Source of the DNA: Lachnospiraceae bacterium
GTDB lineage: Bacteria; Bacillota; Clostridia; Lachnospirales; Lachnospiraceae
Assembly: GCA_021205565.1 (NCBI GenBank)
Contig: JAJPXG010000007.1
Span: 20,336 to 58,136, forward strand
Reading direction: 5' to 3'
Length of the DNA: 37,801 bases
Part shown: positions 8,796 to 15,560 of the stretch, in pieces
Position numbering within the stretch: the stretch's first letter is position 1
How the letters are laid out: every line of letters starts with the position of its first letter
Position numbers and translations under genes: made by a program
Notes under the pieces: generated by a model
Database searches by the model: none
Told to the model about the DNA's origin: nothing
What the model saw: only the letters and a program-made list of their open reading frames with translations

Positions 8796-8838
8796 GTATA
8801 ACTTTTGTAAAAAGCTTTCGCCCCGGACACACTTGCGC

Positions 8839-10623
8839 TCATCCCTTCACATAATTCTCCGCCTGCCTGGTGAACATCTCCCAATATTTCCCATGCAGGG
8901 CCATCAGCTCCCCGTGGCTGCCGCACTCGCAGATTCTCCCGCGATCGAAGACCACGATCCTGTCCGCGTCGCGAATGGTGGAAAGGCGATGGGCGATCAT
9001 GATGGTGGTCGTCTTATTGGCGGCGCTTAGGATGGCCTCACTCATCTTCGCCTCCGCGATGGGATCTAAGGCAGAGGAGGGCTCGTCCAGCAACAGAAGG
9101 CCAAACTCCCCGCTCATCACCCGGGCCAGGCCGACCCGCTGTGCCTCTCCGCCGGAGAGCAGGACGCCGTCCTCGTGAAATTCCCGTGTAAGCTGCGACT
9201 GCAGGGTCATGTGATTTTTCTCCATGATTTCGTCAAGGCCAAGCTGCGCGGACGCCTCTTTCAGCGCACTCTCCGAAACCTCGCCGTACAGGGAGATATT
9301 CTCCAACAGGCTCATGGCGTAAATATTAGTATTCTGGAACGCCACCCCGATCCGGCCGCGCAGGCTGTGCACATCATACTCCCGGATGGGCCTGCCGTTG
9401 ATACTGATCTCGCCCTCCCGCACATCGTAAAGCCTTAACAGGAGCTTCACAAAGGTGGACTTGCCGGCGCCGTTTTCTCCCACAACCGCGATCTTTTCCC
9501 CGGGGCGGATGGCAAGGTTTAAGCCGGACAGGGAGAAGTCCGAGTTCTCATACGAAAAGCCCACATTTTTCAGCTCCACCGAAAAGCTACCGCTCTCAGG
9601 CGTTAGTCCTTCTGCCTCGCTCCCGGTCTCAATCTGAGATTTTAAGTCAAAAAAGGCCCGGATTTTCTCCACATTCATGGACAGGCCGTTCGCGTCTCTT
9701 AGCGCGTTGGTCAGGATATCGATCCGGGTATCCAGACGGTAAAAGGACAGCAGCAGCGTCATATACATGCCGACCTCCGCGATCCTGCCTGAGACAATGC
9801 TCTGCGCCAGATACAGCACGATGATCAGCTGGGTTGCAAAAAAGATCACCTCATGAACCACATTCCAGAGCTCGCCCCGCAGAGCAAAAAAGCCGAGCTT
9901 TTCCACGCGCTGCTCCCCGGTATCGCGGTGTGCAGCCAACACATGACCGCCAAGGGACGTAGCCTTTAAATCCGCCGCGTAATCCTTCATATAAAAAAGC
10001 CGGTGGAAATATTTCAGCCGCCGCTCCAGGGGGAGCAGGGTTTCCTTCCGCTCAATCATGTTGGCGTTAAACTTCAAATTGACTCTGGTGTGCAGAAACA
10101 GCTGCACCACTTCGATCAGCAGAATCCATGGCCCCAGAGTGCCCACGATCGTGACCAGCACCACCAGGCTTAAGACGCACTGAGACAGCGTAATCAGCAG
10201 TTCTCTGGCGCTGTCCATCTGCTTTGCATACTCATCCACCGCCCAGGTATAGCTGTTGTAATACTGCGGACTGTCTATGTACCTGTAATCCAGCTCGCGG
10301 GCCTTTTCGTAAATCTCCTGATTGGCCTTTACTTCGATCGCGGCCTGCTTTTTCGTAAAATAAGCCCGCGACAGTTTCCGCAGTGTATTGTTCAGGAAAT
10401 CCGCGGTGCAGAACAGCACCGCGACCAGAGCGATCAGGGCGAAGCCCTTGCCAGCGGAGAGCATATCGATCATGACCTCCGGAAACCGGACATAGATCAG
10501 GTCGTCGATGGGCGTATAAATCGCCGAAATGCAGACGGAGAGGATGATATATGCCTTTCCGTATTTCAGAAATGGTTTGCAGATCCAGGCGATGTTGCCG
10601 ATGTTTTTACGTAGTGTTTTCAT
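8839..10623 (-). CDS. ABC exporter half-transporter (membrane plus ATPase domains fused)
   Basis: 594 residues from the ATG at 10623, which has AAAGGAA 9 bases upstream; an ATG at 10656 lacks one. About six membrane segments in residues 1-330 form the exporter-type core, followed by an ABC ATPase: Walker A GENGAGKST (about 380), signature LSGGEAQRVGLAR (about 490), Walker B LLLLDEPSSALDP (about 510) and the switch His in IAHRLST. All catalytic motifs are intact. Such single-gene half-transporters work as homodimers exporting peptides, lipids or drugs; the substrate is not evident. No accessory, leader-peptide or modification gene is adjacent. The unusual inverted repeats in its promoter region suggest tight control. 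Confidence 0.9.
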   Translation of the reverse strand: MKTLRKNIGNIAWICKPFLKYGKAYIILSVCISAIYTPIDDLIYVRFPEVMIDMLSAGKGFALIALVAVLFCTADFLNNTLRKLSRAYFTKKQAAIEVKANQEIYEKARELDYRYIDSPQYYNSYTWAVDEYAKQMDSARELLITLSQCVLSLVVLVTIVGTLGPWILLIEVVQLFLHTRVNLKFNANMIERKETLLPLERRLKYFHRLFYMKDYAADLKATSLGGHVLAAHRDTGEQRVEKLGFFALRGELWNVVHEVIFFATQLIIVLYLAQSIVSGRIAEVGMYMTLLLSFYRLDTRIDILTNALRDANGLSMNVEKIRAFFDLKSQIETGSEAEGLTPESGSFSVELKNVGFSYENSDFSLSGLNLAIRPGEKIAVVGENGAGKSTFVKLLLRLYDVREGEISINGRPIREYDVHSLRGRIGVAFQNTNIYAMSLLENISLYGEVSESALKEASAQLGLDEIMEKNHMTLQSQLTREFHEDGVLLSGGEAQRVGLARVMSGEFGLLLLDEPSSALDPIAEAKMSEAILSAANKTTTIMIAHRLSTIRDADRIVVFDRGRICECGSHGELMALHGKYWEMFTRQAENYVKG

Positions 10624-10723
10624 TGCAATGGTTCCTTTCTGCGTGGTTGTATGCACGTTTCAGAACCACATCAGGTTCCCTTATCGCTTTCATCACGCGA
10701 TTTGATTTCCAGCACAACTTTTT

Positions 10724-10769
10724 AATGGCTCCCGAAAGTGCACACGTACATGCGCTTTCAGAAGCCATT
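10724..10769. promoter_or_regulatory. inverted repeat overlapping the -10 element and early leader of the ABC exporter
   Basis: AATGGCT (10724-10730) pairs with AGCCATT (10763-10769), and inside it GAAAG (10734-10738) pairs with CTTTC (10755-10759), separated by symmetrical 3-base mismatches. The outer right arm overlaps the -10 hexamer, so the site could be an operator across the transcription start; the inner part would also form a hairpin at the 5' end of the mRNA. Confidence 0.55.
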
Positions 10770-10796
10770 ATAGGAAAACACCTTCGTATCCGGCAA
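10767..10796 (-). promoter_or_regulatory. promoter of the ABC exporter
   Basis: On the minus strand TTGCCG (10791-10796), an 18-base spacer and TATAAT (10767-10772) lie 145 bases upstream of the ATG. The rest of the leader (10624-10723) contains GGTTC segments that could pair either with an upstream GAACC or with the GGAACC next to the ribosome site, so leader-based control is possible. Confidence 0.65.
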
Positions 10797-10828
10797 GTAC
10801 CAAGAATTTTTTAAAAAATTCTTGGTAC
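10797..10828. repeat. perfect 32-bp palindrome directly upstream of the -35 element
   Basis: GTACCAAGAATTTTTT (10797-10812) is followed without spacer by its exact complement (10813-10828). It abuts the -35 hexamer of the exporter promoter, the position expected of an activator site. A zero-spacer perfect palindrome could also extrude as a cruciform. Confidence 0.75.
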
Positions 10829-10857
10829 AAAACCATTCCAGGGCTGCACCTCACCTC

Positions 10858-10908
10858 AAAAAAAGCAATGCCGTCCTGTGTTTATTTCACAAAACGACAT
10901 TGCTTTTT
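10858..10908 (-). terminator. terminator of the DUF1858 gene
   Basis: AAAAGCAATG (10861-10870) pairs with CATTGCTTTT (10898-10907), and the stem continues with CGT and GTG matches. On the minus strand it ends in a run of seven T. It separates the DUF1858 gene from the ABC exporter. Confidence 0.8.
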
Positions 10909-10962
10909 GTCCTTTCCCGTCAGACCGGGATACGGGCATTCCGATTTTCAGATGATCCGGCT

Positions 10963-11187
10963 TTAAATCATGGCGGTTTCCGCATTTCCCTCCGCCGCGG
11001 CGTTGATCATCTCCATCAGGTCATCCACATCAATGCCGTGCACCATGGCGGCCTCTTCTAAAGTCTCGCCCTGAGACGCCGGGCAGCCTATGCAGTGCAT
11101 CCCGATCTCAAACAGCACGGGAATGATATCCGTGCTCACCTCAAGTGCCTCTCCAATTGTCATGTCTTTGGTGATCCTCATACTCAT
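10963..11187 (-). CDS. DUF1858 small redox protein
   Basis: 74 residues. The sequence fits the DUF1858 family (hybrid-cluster-protein-associated redox disulfide domain): [12 protein letters not shown], then [18 protein letters not shown] with the pair Cys32-x-x-Cys35, then [21 protein letters not shown]. The family is common in anaerobes and is thought to act in redox or Fe-S related chemistry, but its function is not settled. GGAGG lies 13 bases before this ATG, a long spacing; the ATG two codons later would be 19 away, so the first is kept. It is transcribed divergently from the pyruvate formate-lyase cluster with its own promoter, which suggests shared anaerobic physiology. Confidence 0.85.
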   Translation of the reverse strand: MSMRITKDMTIGEALEVSTDIIPVLFEIGMHCIGCPASQGETLEEAAMVHGIDVDDLMEMINAAAEGNAETAMI

Positions 11188-11289
11188 ATTCTGATGATTT
11201 CCTCCGTTTTTGAATTATCAAATTATTCACGGCCGCTGCTTCCATGCGCAAAAGCGTCCGGCGCACGCCCATGAATTTCTCTGCGAGTT

Positions 11290-11318
11290 ATTATAATACT
11301 CCCCTCAAGCCCGCGCAA
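11290..11318 (-). promoter_or_regulatory. promoter of the DUF1858 gene
   Basis: On the minus strand TTGCGC (11313-11318), 17 bases, and TATAAT (11290-11295). The transcript has a leader of about 95 bases. Confidence 0.7.
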
Positions 11319-11401
11319 GTATGCGTTTTTGATTTCTGTGAATAATTACTAAAAATAAAATAAAATCCGCGGTTTGTTCGTAAAAAAGTACATCGCCTCG
11401 C

Positions 11402-11430
11402 TTGACTTAAAACTTCTTCCCTCTTATAAT
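11402..11430 (+). promoter_or_regulatory. promoter of the pyruvate formate-lyase cluster
   Basis: TTGACT (11402-11407), a 17-base spacer and TATAAT (11425-11430), followed by a leader of about 60 bases and AGGAGG (11482-11487). Together with the divergent promoter at 11290-11318 this accounts for the 308-base gap 11188-11495; I see no further gene there. Confidence 0.85.
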
Positions 11431-11495
11431 AACGGTAGAGATTAGCAAAGCAAATGCTATTCAATATAATCAATCATTTACAGGAGGCTTTCAAA

Positions 11496-13535
11496 ATGAG
11501 ACCAGAATGGAAAGATTTTGTAGGCGGCAAATGGGAGAAGGATATCGACGTGCGCGATTTCATCCAGAAGAACTATCATCCCTATGACGGAGATGAGTCC
11601 TTCCTTGCAGGACCTACACAGAACACCAAGGACCTTTGGAATCAGGTTCTGGATCTGCAGAGACAGGAGCGCGAGGCAGGCGGCGTGCTGGATATGGATA
11701 CCAAGGTTGTTTCCACCATCACTTCCCACGGCCCGGGCTATCTGGATAAGGACAAGGAGACCATCGTAGGTTTCCAGACCGACAAGCCCTTCAAGCGTTC
11801 CCTTCAGCCCTACGGCGGCATTCGTATGGCAGAGAAGGCCTGCGCAGACAACGGCTATGAAGTTGATCCGGAGATTTCCGAGTTCTTCTCCGTTCACCGC
11901 AAGACCCACAACGCAGGCGTATTCGATGCTTACAATCAGGAGATGAGAGCCTGCCGTTCCGCACATATCATCACCGGTCTGCCGGACGCTTACGGCCGCG
12001 GCCGTATCATCGGCGACTACAGAAGAGTTGCTCTGTACGGTATTGACAGACTGATCGAGGACAAGCAGGCACAGAAGGATTCCACCGGCCGCGTAATGAC
12101 CGACGACGTCATTCGTCTTCGTGAGGAGCTTTCCGAGCAGATCACCGCTTTGAAGATGATGAAGCAGATGGCTGCTTCCTATGGCTGCGACATCGCAAGA
12201 CCTGCCAGCAACGTACAGGAAGCCATCCAGGCTACTTATTTCGGATATCTGTCCGCAGTTAAGGAGCAGAACGGCGCCGCGATGAGCCTTGGCCGTACCT
12301 CTACCTTCATCGACTGCTACGCAGAGAGAGACCTGGCAAACGGCACCTTCACCGAGGAGCAGATCCAGGAGTTCGTAGACCACTTCATCATGAAGCTGCG
12401 CTGCGTGAAATTCGCCCGTACTCCCGAGTACAACCAGATCTTCGCCGGCGACCCGGTGTGGGTTACTGAGTCTCTGGGCGGCGTAGGCGTTGACGGTCGT
12501 CACATGGTTACCAAGACCAGCTTCCGTTATCTGCACACCCTTGAGAACCTGGGCCCGGCTCCGGAGCCGAACCTGACCGTACTGTGGTCCACCAGACTTC
12601 CGCAGAACTGGAAGAGATACTGCGCGAAGATGTCCATCACCACCTCTTCCATCCAGTATGAGAACGACGATCTGATGAGAGTGACCCACGGTGACGACTA
12701 CGGCATCGCCTGCTGCGTATCCTCCATGAGAATTGGTAAGGAAATGCAGTTCTTCGGCGCTCGTGCAAACCTGGCGAAGTGCCTGCTGTACGCGTTGAAC
12801 GGCGGTATCGACGAGAAGACCAAGAAGCAGGTTGGACCGAAGTATCGTCCTGTTACCGGCGATGTGCTTGACTATGACGACGTCATGGACAAATACACCG
12901 ATATGATGGAATGGCTGGCTGACGTTTACGTCAACACCCTGAACATCATCCACTACATGCATGATAAATACTGCTATGAGCGCGCTGAGATGGCTCTGCA
13001 TGACAGAGACGTTCGCCGCTACTTCGCAACCGGTATCGCTGGTCTGTCCATCGTAGCCGACTCCCTGTCCGCCATCAAGTACGCGACTGTGAAGCCGATC
13101 AGAGACGAGGATGGCATCATCGTAGACTTCGAGACCACCGGCGACTTCCCGAAGTATGGCAACGACGACGATCGTGTTGACAACATCGCTGCTGAGATCG
13201 TGAGCAAGTTCATGACCATGGTAAGAAGACACCACACCTACAGAGACGGTTTCCCGACCACCTCCATCCTGACCATCACCTCCAACGTGACCTATGGTAA
13301 GGCTACCGGCAACACCCCGGATGGACGTAGAGCAGGCCAGCCGTTCGCTCCTGGTGCAAACCCGATGCACGGCCGTGACAAGAACGGTGCGGTTGCGTCC
13401 CTGGCTTCCGTAGCCAAGCTTCCGTTCAAGGATGCACAGGATGGTATTTCCAATACCTTCTCCATCATCCCGGGCGCTCTGGGCAAGGATGACCAGATCT
13501 TCGCAGGCGACATCGAGATCGATCTGAGCAAGTAA
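11496..13535 (+). CDS. pflB: pyruvate formate-lyase large subunit lacking the glycyl-radical domain
   Basis: 679 residues from the ATG at 11496 (AGGAGG 8 bases upstream). It converts pyruvate and CoA to acetyl-CoA and formate. The sequence closely follows E. coli Pfl[12 protein letters not shown], the catalytic cysteine pair C406-C407 in [26 protein letters not shown] and [10 protein letters not shown]. It ends soon after [11 protein letters not shown], whereas E. coli PflB (760 residues) continues for about 80 more residues containing the radical Gly734. Those residues are encoded separately at 13881-14123. The end is a normal stop followed by a new ribosome site, not a frameshift, since the missing part restarts with its own ATG after another gene. 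The codon use is visibly enriched in C-ending codons, as in highly expressed genes. Confidence 0.95.
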   Translation: MRPEWKDFVGGKWEKDIDVRDFIQKNYHPYDGDESFLAGPTQNTKDLWNQVLDLQRQEREAGGVLDMDTKVVSTITSHGPGYLDKDKETIVGFQTDKPFKRSLQPYGGIRMAEKACADNGYEVDPEISEFFSVHRKTHNAGVFDAYNQEMRACRSAHIITGLPDAYGRGRIIGDYRRVALYGIDRLIEDKQAQKDSTGRVMTDDVIRLREELSEQITALKMMKQMAASYGCDIARPASNVQEAIQATYFGYLSAVKEQNGAAMSLGRTSTFIDCYAERDLANGTFTEEQIQEFVDHFIMKLRCVKFARTPEYNQIFAGDPVWVTESLGGVGVDGRHMVTKTSFRYLHTLENLGPAPEPNLTVLWSTRLPQNWKRYCAKMSITTSSIQYENDDLMRVTHGDDYGIACCVSSMRIGKEMQFFGARANLAKCLLYALNGGIDEKTKKQVGPKYRPVTGDVLDYDDVMDKYTDMMEWLADVYVNTLNIIHYMHDKYCYERAEMALHDRDVRRYFATGIAGLSIVADSLSAIKYATVKPIRDEDGIIVDFETTGDFPKYGNDDDRVDNIAAEIVSKFMTMVRRHHTYRDGFPTTSILTITSNVTYGKATGNTPDGRRAGQPFAPGANPMHGRDKNGAVASLASVAKLPFKDAQDGISNTFSIIPGALGKDDQIFAGDIEIDLSK

Positions 13536-13560
13536 GTATTTTTGTGAAATCATCCGCGCG

Positions 13561-13588
13561 GGCGGAAGCGTTTCTGCGACCGTCCGCC
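13561..13588 (+). other. hairpin between pflB and the small cysteine protein gene
   Basis: GGCGGA (13561-13566) pairs with TCCGCC (13583-13588), without a following T run. It may be an mRNA stability or processing element, or a partial terminator adjusting the ratio of large subunit to small proteins. Confidence 0.5.
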
Positions 13589-13622
13589 GGTAACCCTTTC
13601 ACCGCAAATGGAGGATTTCAAT

Positions 13623-13829
13623 ATGGATCCTGACCAGAAAAAAATTGAAGACCTTGTAAAAATGCTGGACGAAGGCTTCGCCAACAACACGGGCCACATC
13701 AATGTGGACTGTGACGACACCGTGGAGGAAGCGGTGCAGGTGCAGACAATGGGCTGCACGGACTGCTCCCGCACGCCGTTGGCCTGCAGCGTCCCCACAC
13801 TCGAGCAGGGTCTGGATGATTATTCATAA
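13623..13829 (+). CDS. 68-residue cysteine-bearing protein resembling the first half of the glycyl-radical domain
   Basis: Not a family I can name. The start at 13623 is chosen because GGAGG (13610-13614) lies 8 bases upstream. Residues 7-37 align with residues 7-39 of the radical-domain protein encoded next: IEDLVKMLDEG beside [11 protein letters not shown], and GHINVDC beside GHHLNVNV. The second half has no RVSGYAV motif; instead it carries GCTDCSRTPLAC and an acidic tail, giving Cys30, 45, 48 and 55. It lies 87 bp after pflB and 51 bp before the radical-domain gene in what reads as one operon. It could dock on the large subunit at the radical-domain site, perhaps as a redox-sensitive or metal-binding stand-in (inference). 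Confidence 0.8.
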   Translation: MDPDQKKIEDLVKMLDEGFANNTGHINVDCDDTVEEAVQVQTMGCTDCSRTPLACSVPTLEQGLDDYS

Positions 13830-13880
13830 TCATCATTGATCAAAAATCAGCATAAAAAATAATACAGGAGGAATACTATT

Positions 13881-14123
13881 ATGGCAGCAAGTGCAGCACA
13901 GGTTGACAACCTGGTATCATTATTAGATGGCTATGCAACTGAAGGCGGACATCACCTCAACGTGAATGTTTTAAACAGAGAGACACTTCTGGATGCGCAG
14001 AAGCACCCGGAGAACTATCCTCAGCTGACCATCCGTGTTTCCGGTTACGCAGTAAACTTCATCAAGCTTACCCCGGAACAGCAGGCGGATGTCATCTCCC
14101 GTACGTTCCACGAGTCTCTTTAA
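13881..14123 (+). CDS. grcA: autonomous glycyl-radical subunit of pyruvate formate-lyase (GrcA/YfiD-like)
   Basis: 80 residues with AGGAGG upstream of the ATG. Nearly the whole protein equals the missing C-terminal domain of Pfl[43 protein letters not shown] with Gly55 as the expected radical residue, and a final [11 protein letters not shown]. In E. coli, GrcA (YfiD) replaces an oxygen-cleaved PflB tail; here no full-length enzyme is encoded, so this protein must supply the radical constitutively for the large subunit (inference). It is followed by a strong terminator, so it is the last gene of the pflB transcript, separate from the activase. Confidence 0.93.
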   Translation: MAASAAQVDNLVSLLDGYATEGGHHLNVNVLNRETLLDAQKHPENYPQLTIRVSGYAVNFIKLTPEQQADVISRTFHESL

Positions 14124-14157
14124 TCGCCCGACGGCTTTCATAGCAAGCAGGACAATC

Positions 14158-14190
14158 AGAAGCGGTGGCTCACTGCCACCGCTTCTTTTC
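14158..14190 (+). terminator. terminator between the radical-domain gene and pflA
   Basis: AGAAGCGGTGGC (14158-14169) and its exact complement (14175-14186) form a 12-bp stem with a 5-base loop, ending in TTTTC. Downstream pflA must be expressed by read-through or from a promoter I cannot identify in the 40 bases left. Confidence 0.85.
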
Positions 14191-14227
14191 ACACCCAAGG
14201 AAAGATGAAACAAGGAGTAGATTCACC

Positions 14228-15001
14228 ATGACAAAAGGAAGAATTCATTCACTGGAAAGCTTCGGCACCGTAGACGGACCCGGCACCCGCTATGTGGTTT
14301 TCGTGCAGGGCTGCCCCATGCGGTGCGCCTACTGTCACAACCCGGATACCTGGGAAATCAACGCCGGAAAGCTGATGGAGCCTTCCTATATCATCGAGCA
14401 ATACGAGCGCAACGCTCCCTTTTACATCCACGGCGGCCTGACCGTCACCGGCGGAGAACCTCTGTTACAGGTGGATTTCCTGATCGACCTCTTTACACTG
14501 GCTAAGGAGAAAAATATTCACACCTGCATCGACACCTCCGGCATTGTTTTTAAGCCGGAGAATACCGCCCTGATTGAGAAGCTGGACCGTCTGATGAAGC
14601 TGACCGACCTGGTCATGCTCGACATCAAGCACATCGATCCTGAGAAGCATAAGGAGCTGACAACGCAGCCCAACGACGGGATTCTGGCTTTTGCGAAATA
14701 TCTGGACGACCGCGGCGTGGATATGTGGATCCGCCATGTGGTGGTGCCTACCATCACCGACGACCCGAAATATCTCTACCAGCTCGGTCAGTTCCTGGCA
14801 CCGTTCCACAACCTGAAAGCGCTCGACGTCCTCCCCTACCACACCATGGGCAAGGTGAAGTACGAAAAGCTGGGCGTGGATTATAAGTTAAAGGATCTCC
14901 CCGCCATGAGCCAGAAGGAGGCAATCGAATTAAAGCAGATTATCTTAAACGGCATCAAGGATAAACGGAAAGAGCTGGGAATTACGGCCGAGGTAAAGTA
15001 A
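14228..15001 (+). CDS. pflA: pyruvate formate-lyase activating enzyme
   Basis: 257 residues. This radical SAM enzyme uses a [4Fe-4S] cluster and S-adenosylmethionine to abstract hydrogen from the glycine of the PFL radical domain. The cluster motif CPMRCAYC (Cys29, 33, 36) is intact, with LESFGTVDGPGTRYVVFVQG before it and the VTGGEPLLQ motif after it. The start at 14228 has AAGGAG (14212-14217) 10 bases upstream; earlier in-frame ATG codons lie within the terminator. Its substrate here would be the separate 80-residue subunit rather than the tail of a large enzyme. Length is normal for PFL activase. Confidence 0.95.
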   Translation: MTKGRIHSLESFGTVDGPGTRYVVFVQGCPMRCAYCHNPDTWEINAGKLMEPSYIIEQYERNAPFYIHGGLTVTGGEPLLQVDFLIDLFTLAKEKNIHTCIDTSGIVFKPENTALIEKLDRLMKLTDLVMLDIKHIDPEKHKELTTQPNDGILAFAKYLDDRGVDMWIRHVVVPTITDDPKYLYQLGQFLAPFHNLKALDVLPYHTMGKVKYEKLGVDYKLKDLPAMSQKEAIELKQIILNGIKDKRKELGITAEVK

Positions 15002-15064
15002 GATAAAACTAACTGATTTTTCTTAAAATTTCGACCTTATTGACATATTTTAAGGATTTCTGTC

Positions 15065-15093
15065 TTGTTTTTTTGCACAACTTATATTACAAT
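15065..15093 (+). promoter_or_regulatory. promoter of the ferredoxin gene
   Basis: TTGTTT (15065-15070), 17 bases, and TACAAT (15088-15093). Transcription would start near 15100, giving a leader of about 130 bases. Confidence 0.6.
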
Positions 15094-15099
15094 GTTGCT

Positions 15100-15232
15100 G
15101 TTTGGGAGCGACCGCAGACAATGCACGGTGCGTCATTGATGCACGGTAAAGCCTGCATGACGGTATCCCCGTTCAGGTCAGTCCCGGACGGCAGCAATAC
15201 ATTAACAGAGTTATTAAATGGAGGGATTTGTT
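15100..15232 (+). promoter_or_regulatory. structured 5' leader of the ferredoxin mRNA
   Basis: The leader can fold into a long stem in which GGGA, ACCG and TGCA pair in register with a later TGCA, CGGT and TCCC, enclosing a 6-bp hairpin GTGCGT-CATTG-ATGCAC. The word ATGCACGGT occurs twice. A distal segment, GTCAGTCCCGGACGGCAGCA, resembles the apex of SRP RNA but lacks the expected flanking pairing. I do not recognise a known riboswitch class. Confidence 0.45.
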
Positions 15233-15403
15233 ATGGCATATGTTATCAGCGACAGCTGCATTTCCTGCGGCGCGTGCGCGGGCGCATGCCCCGTCGGCGC
15301 GATCAGCGACAATGGCAGCAAGTATGAAATCGATGCATCTGTATGCATCAGCTGTGGCTGCTGCGCGGGCGTTTGCCCTGTCGGCGCTCCGAGCGAGGAG
15401 TAA
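15233..15403 (+). CDS. 2[4Fe-4S] clostridial-type ferredoxin
   Basis: 56 residues starting at 15233 (GGAGGG 6 bases upstream). Two CxxCxxCxxxCP cluster motifs are visible: Cys9/12/15/19 and Cys38/41/44/48, with an extra Cys43. This is a low-potential electron carrier for pyruvate oxidation, hydrogenase or radical-enzyme activation. Its position 231 bp after pflA makes it a candidate electron donor for the activase, though it has its own promoter and terminator. The length and motif spacing are typical of clostridial ferredoxins. Confidence 0.93.
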   Translation: MAYVISDSCISCGACAGACPVGAISDNGSKYEIDASVCISCGCCAGVCPVGAPSEE

Positions 15404-15422
15404 TGCTACATAAACAGAAAGG

Positions 15423-15470
15423 AAACAGGCACTGTCCGGGATTGTATTTCCTGACAGTGCCTGTTTTGTT
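15423..15470 (+). terminator. terminator of the ferredoxin gene
   Basis: AAACAGGCACTGTC (15423-15436) pairs exactly with GACAGTGCCTGTTT (15453-15466), followed by TGTTT. It lies just past the ferredoxin stop. Confidence 0.85.
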
Positions 15471-15560
15471 TATCCGCTCTTTGCCTTTCAAGGTCATTTG
15501 CTGCAGCATATCATCAGATGCCGCAGATTTCACTGTTCTCTTCCCCGGCAGCTATACATT

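Noticed and set aside
11478-13553. A 691-codon minus-strand open frame opposite pflB
   Set aside because: It is the antisense of a highly biased coding gene. Its protein is Val/His/Leu-rich with no recognisable domain and no ribosome site, while pflB is unmistakable.
13881-14123. Frameshift or sequencing error splitting pflB
   Set aside because: The radical-domain gene has its own AGGAGG and ATG and is separated from pflB by another complete gene, so no single indel could rejoin them.
15176-15200. SRP RNA-like segment GTCAGTCCCGGACGGCAGCA upstream of ferredoxin
   Set aside because: It resembles the conserved SRP apex, but the apex stem has a mismatch, and the flanking sequences do not pair to form the long SRP hairpin.
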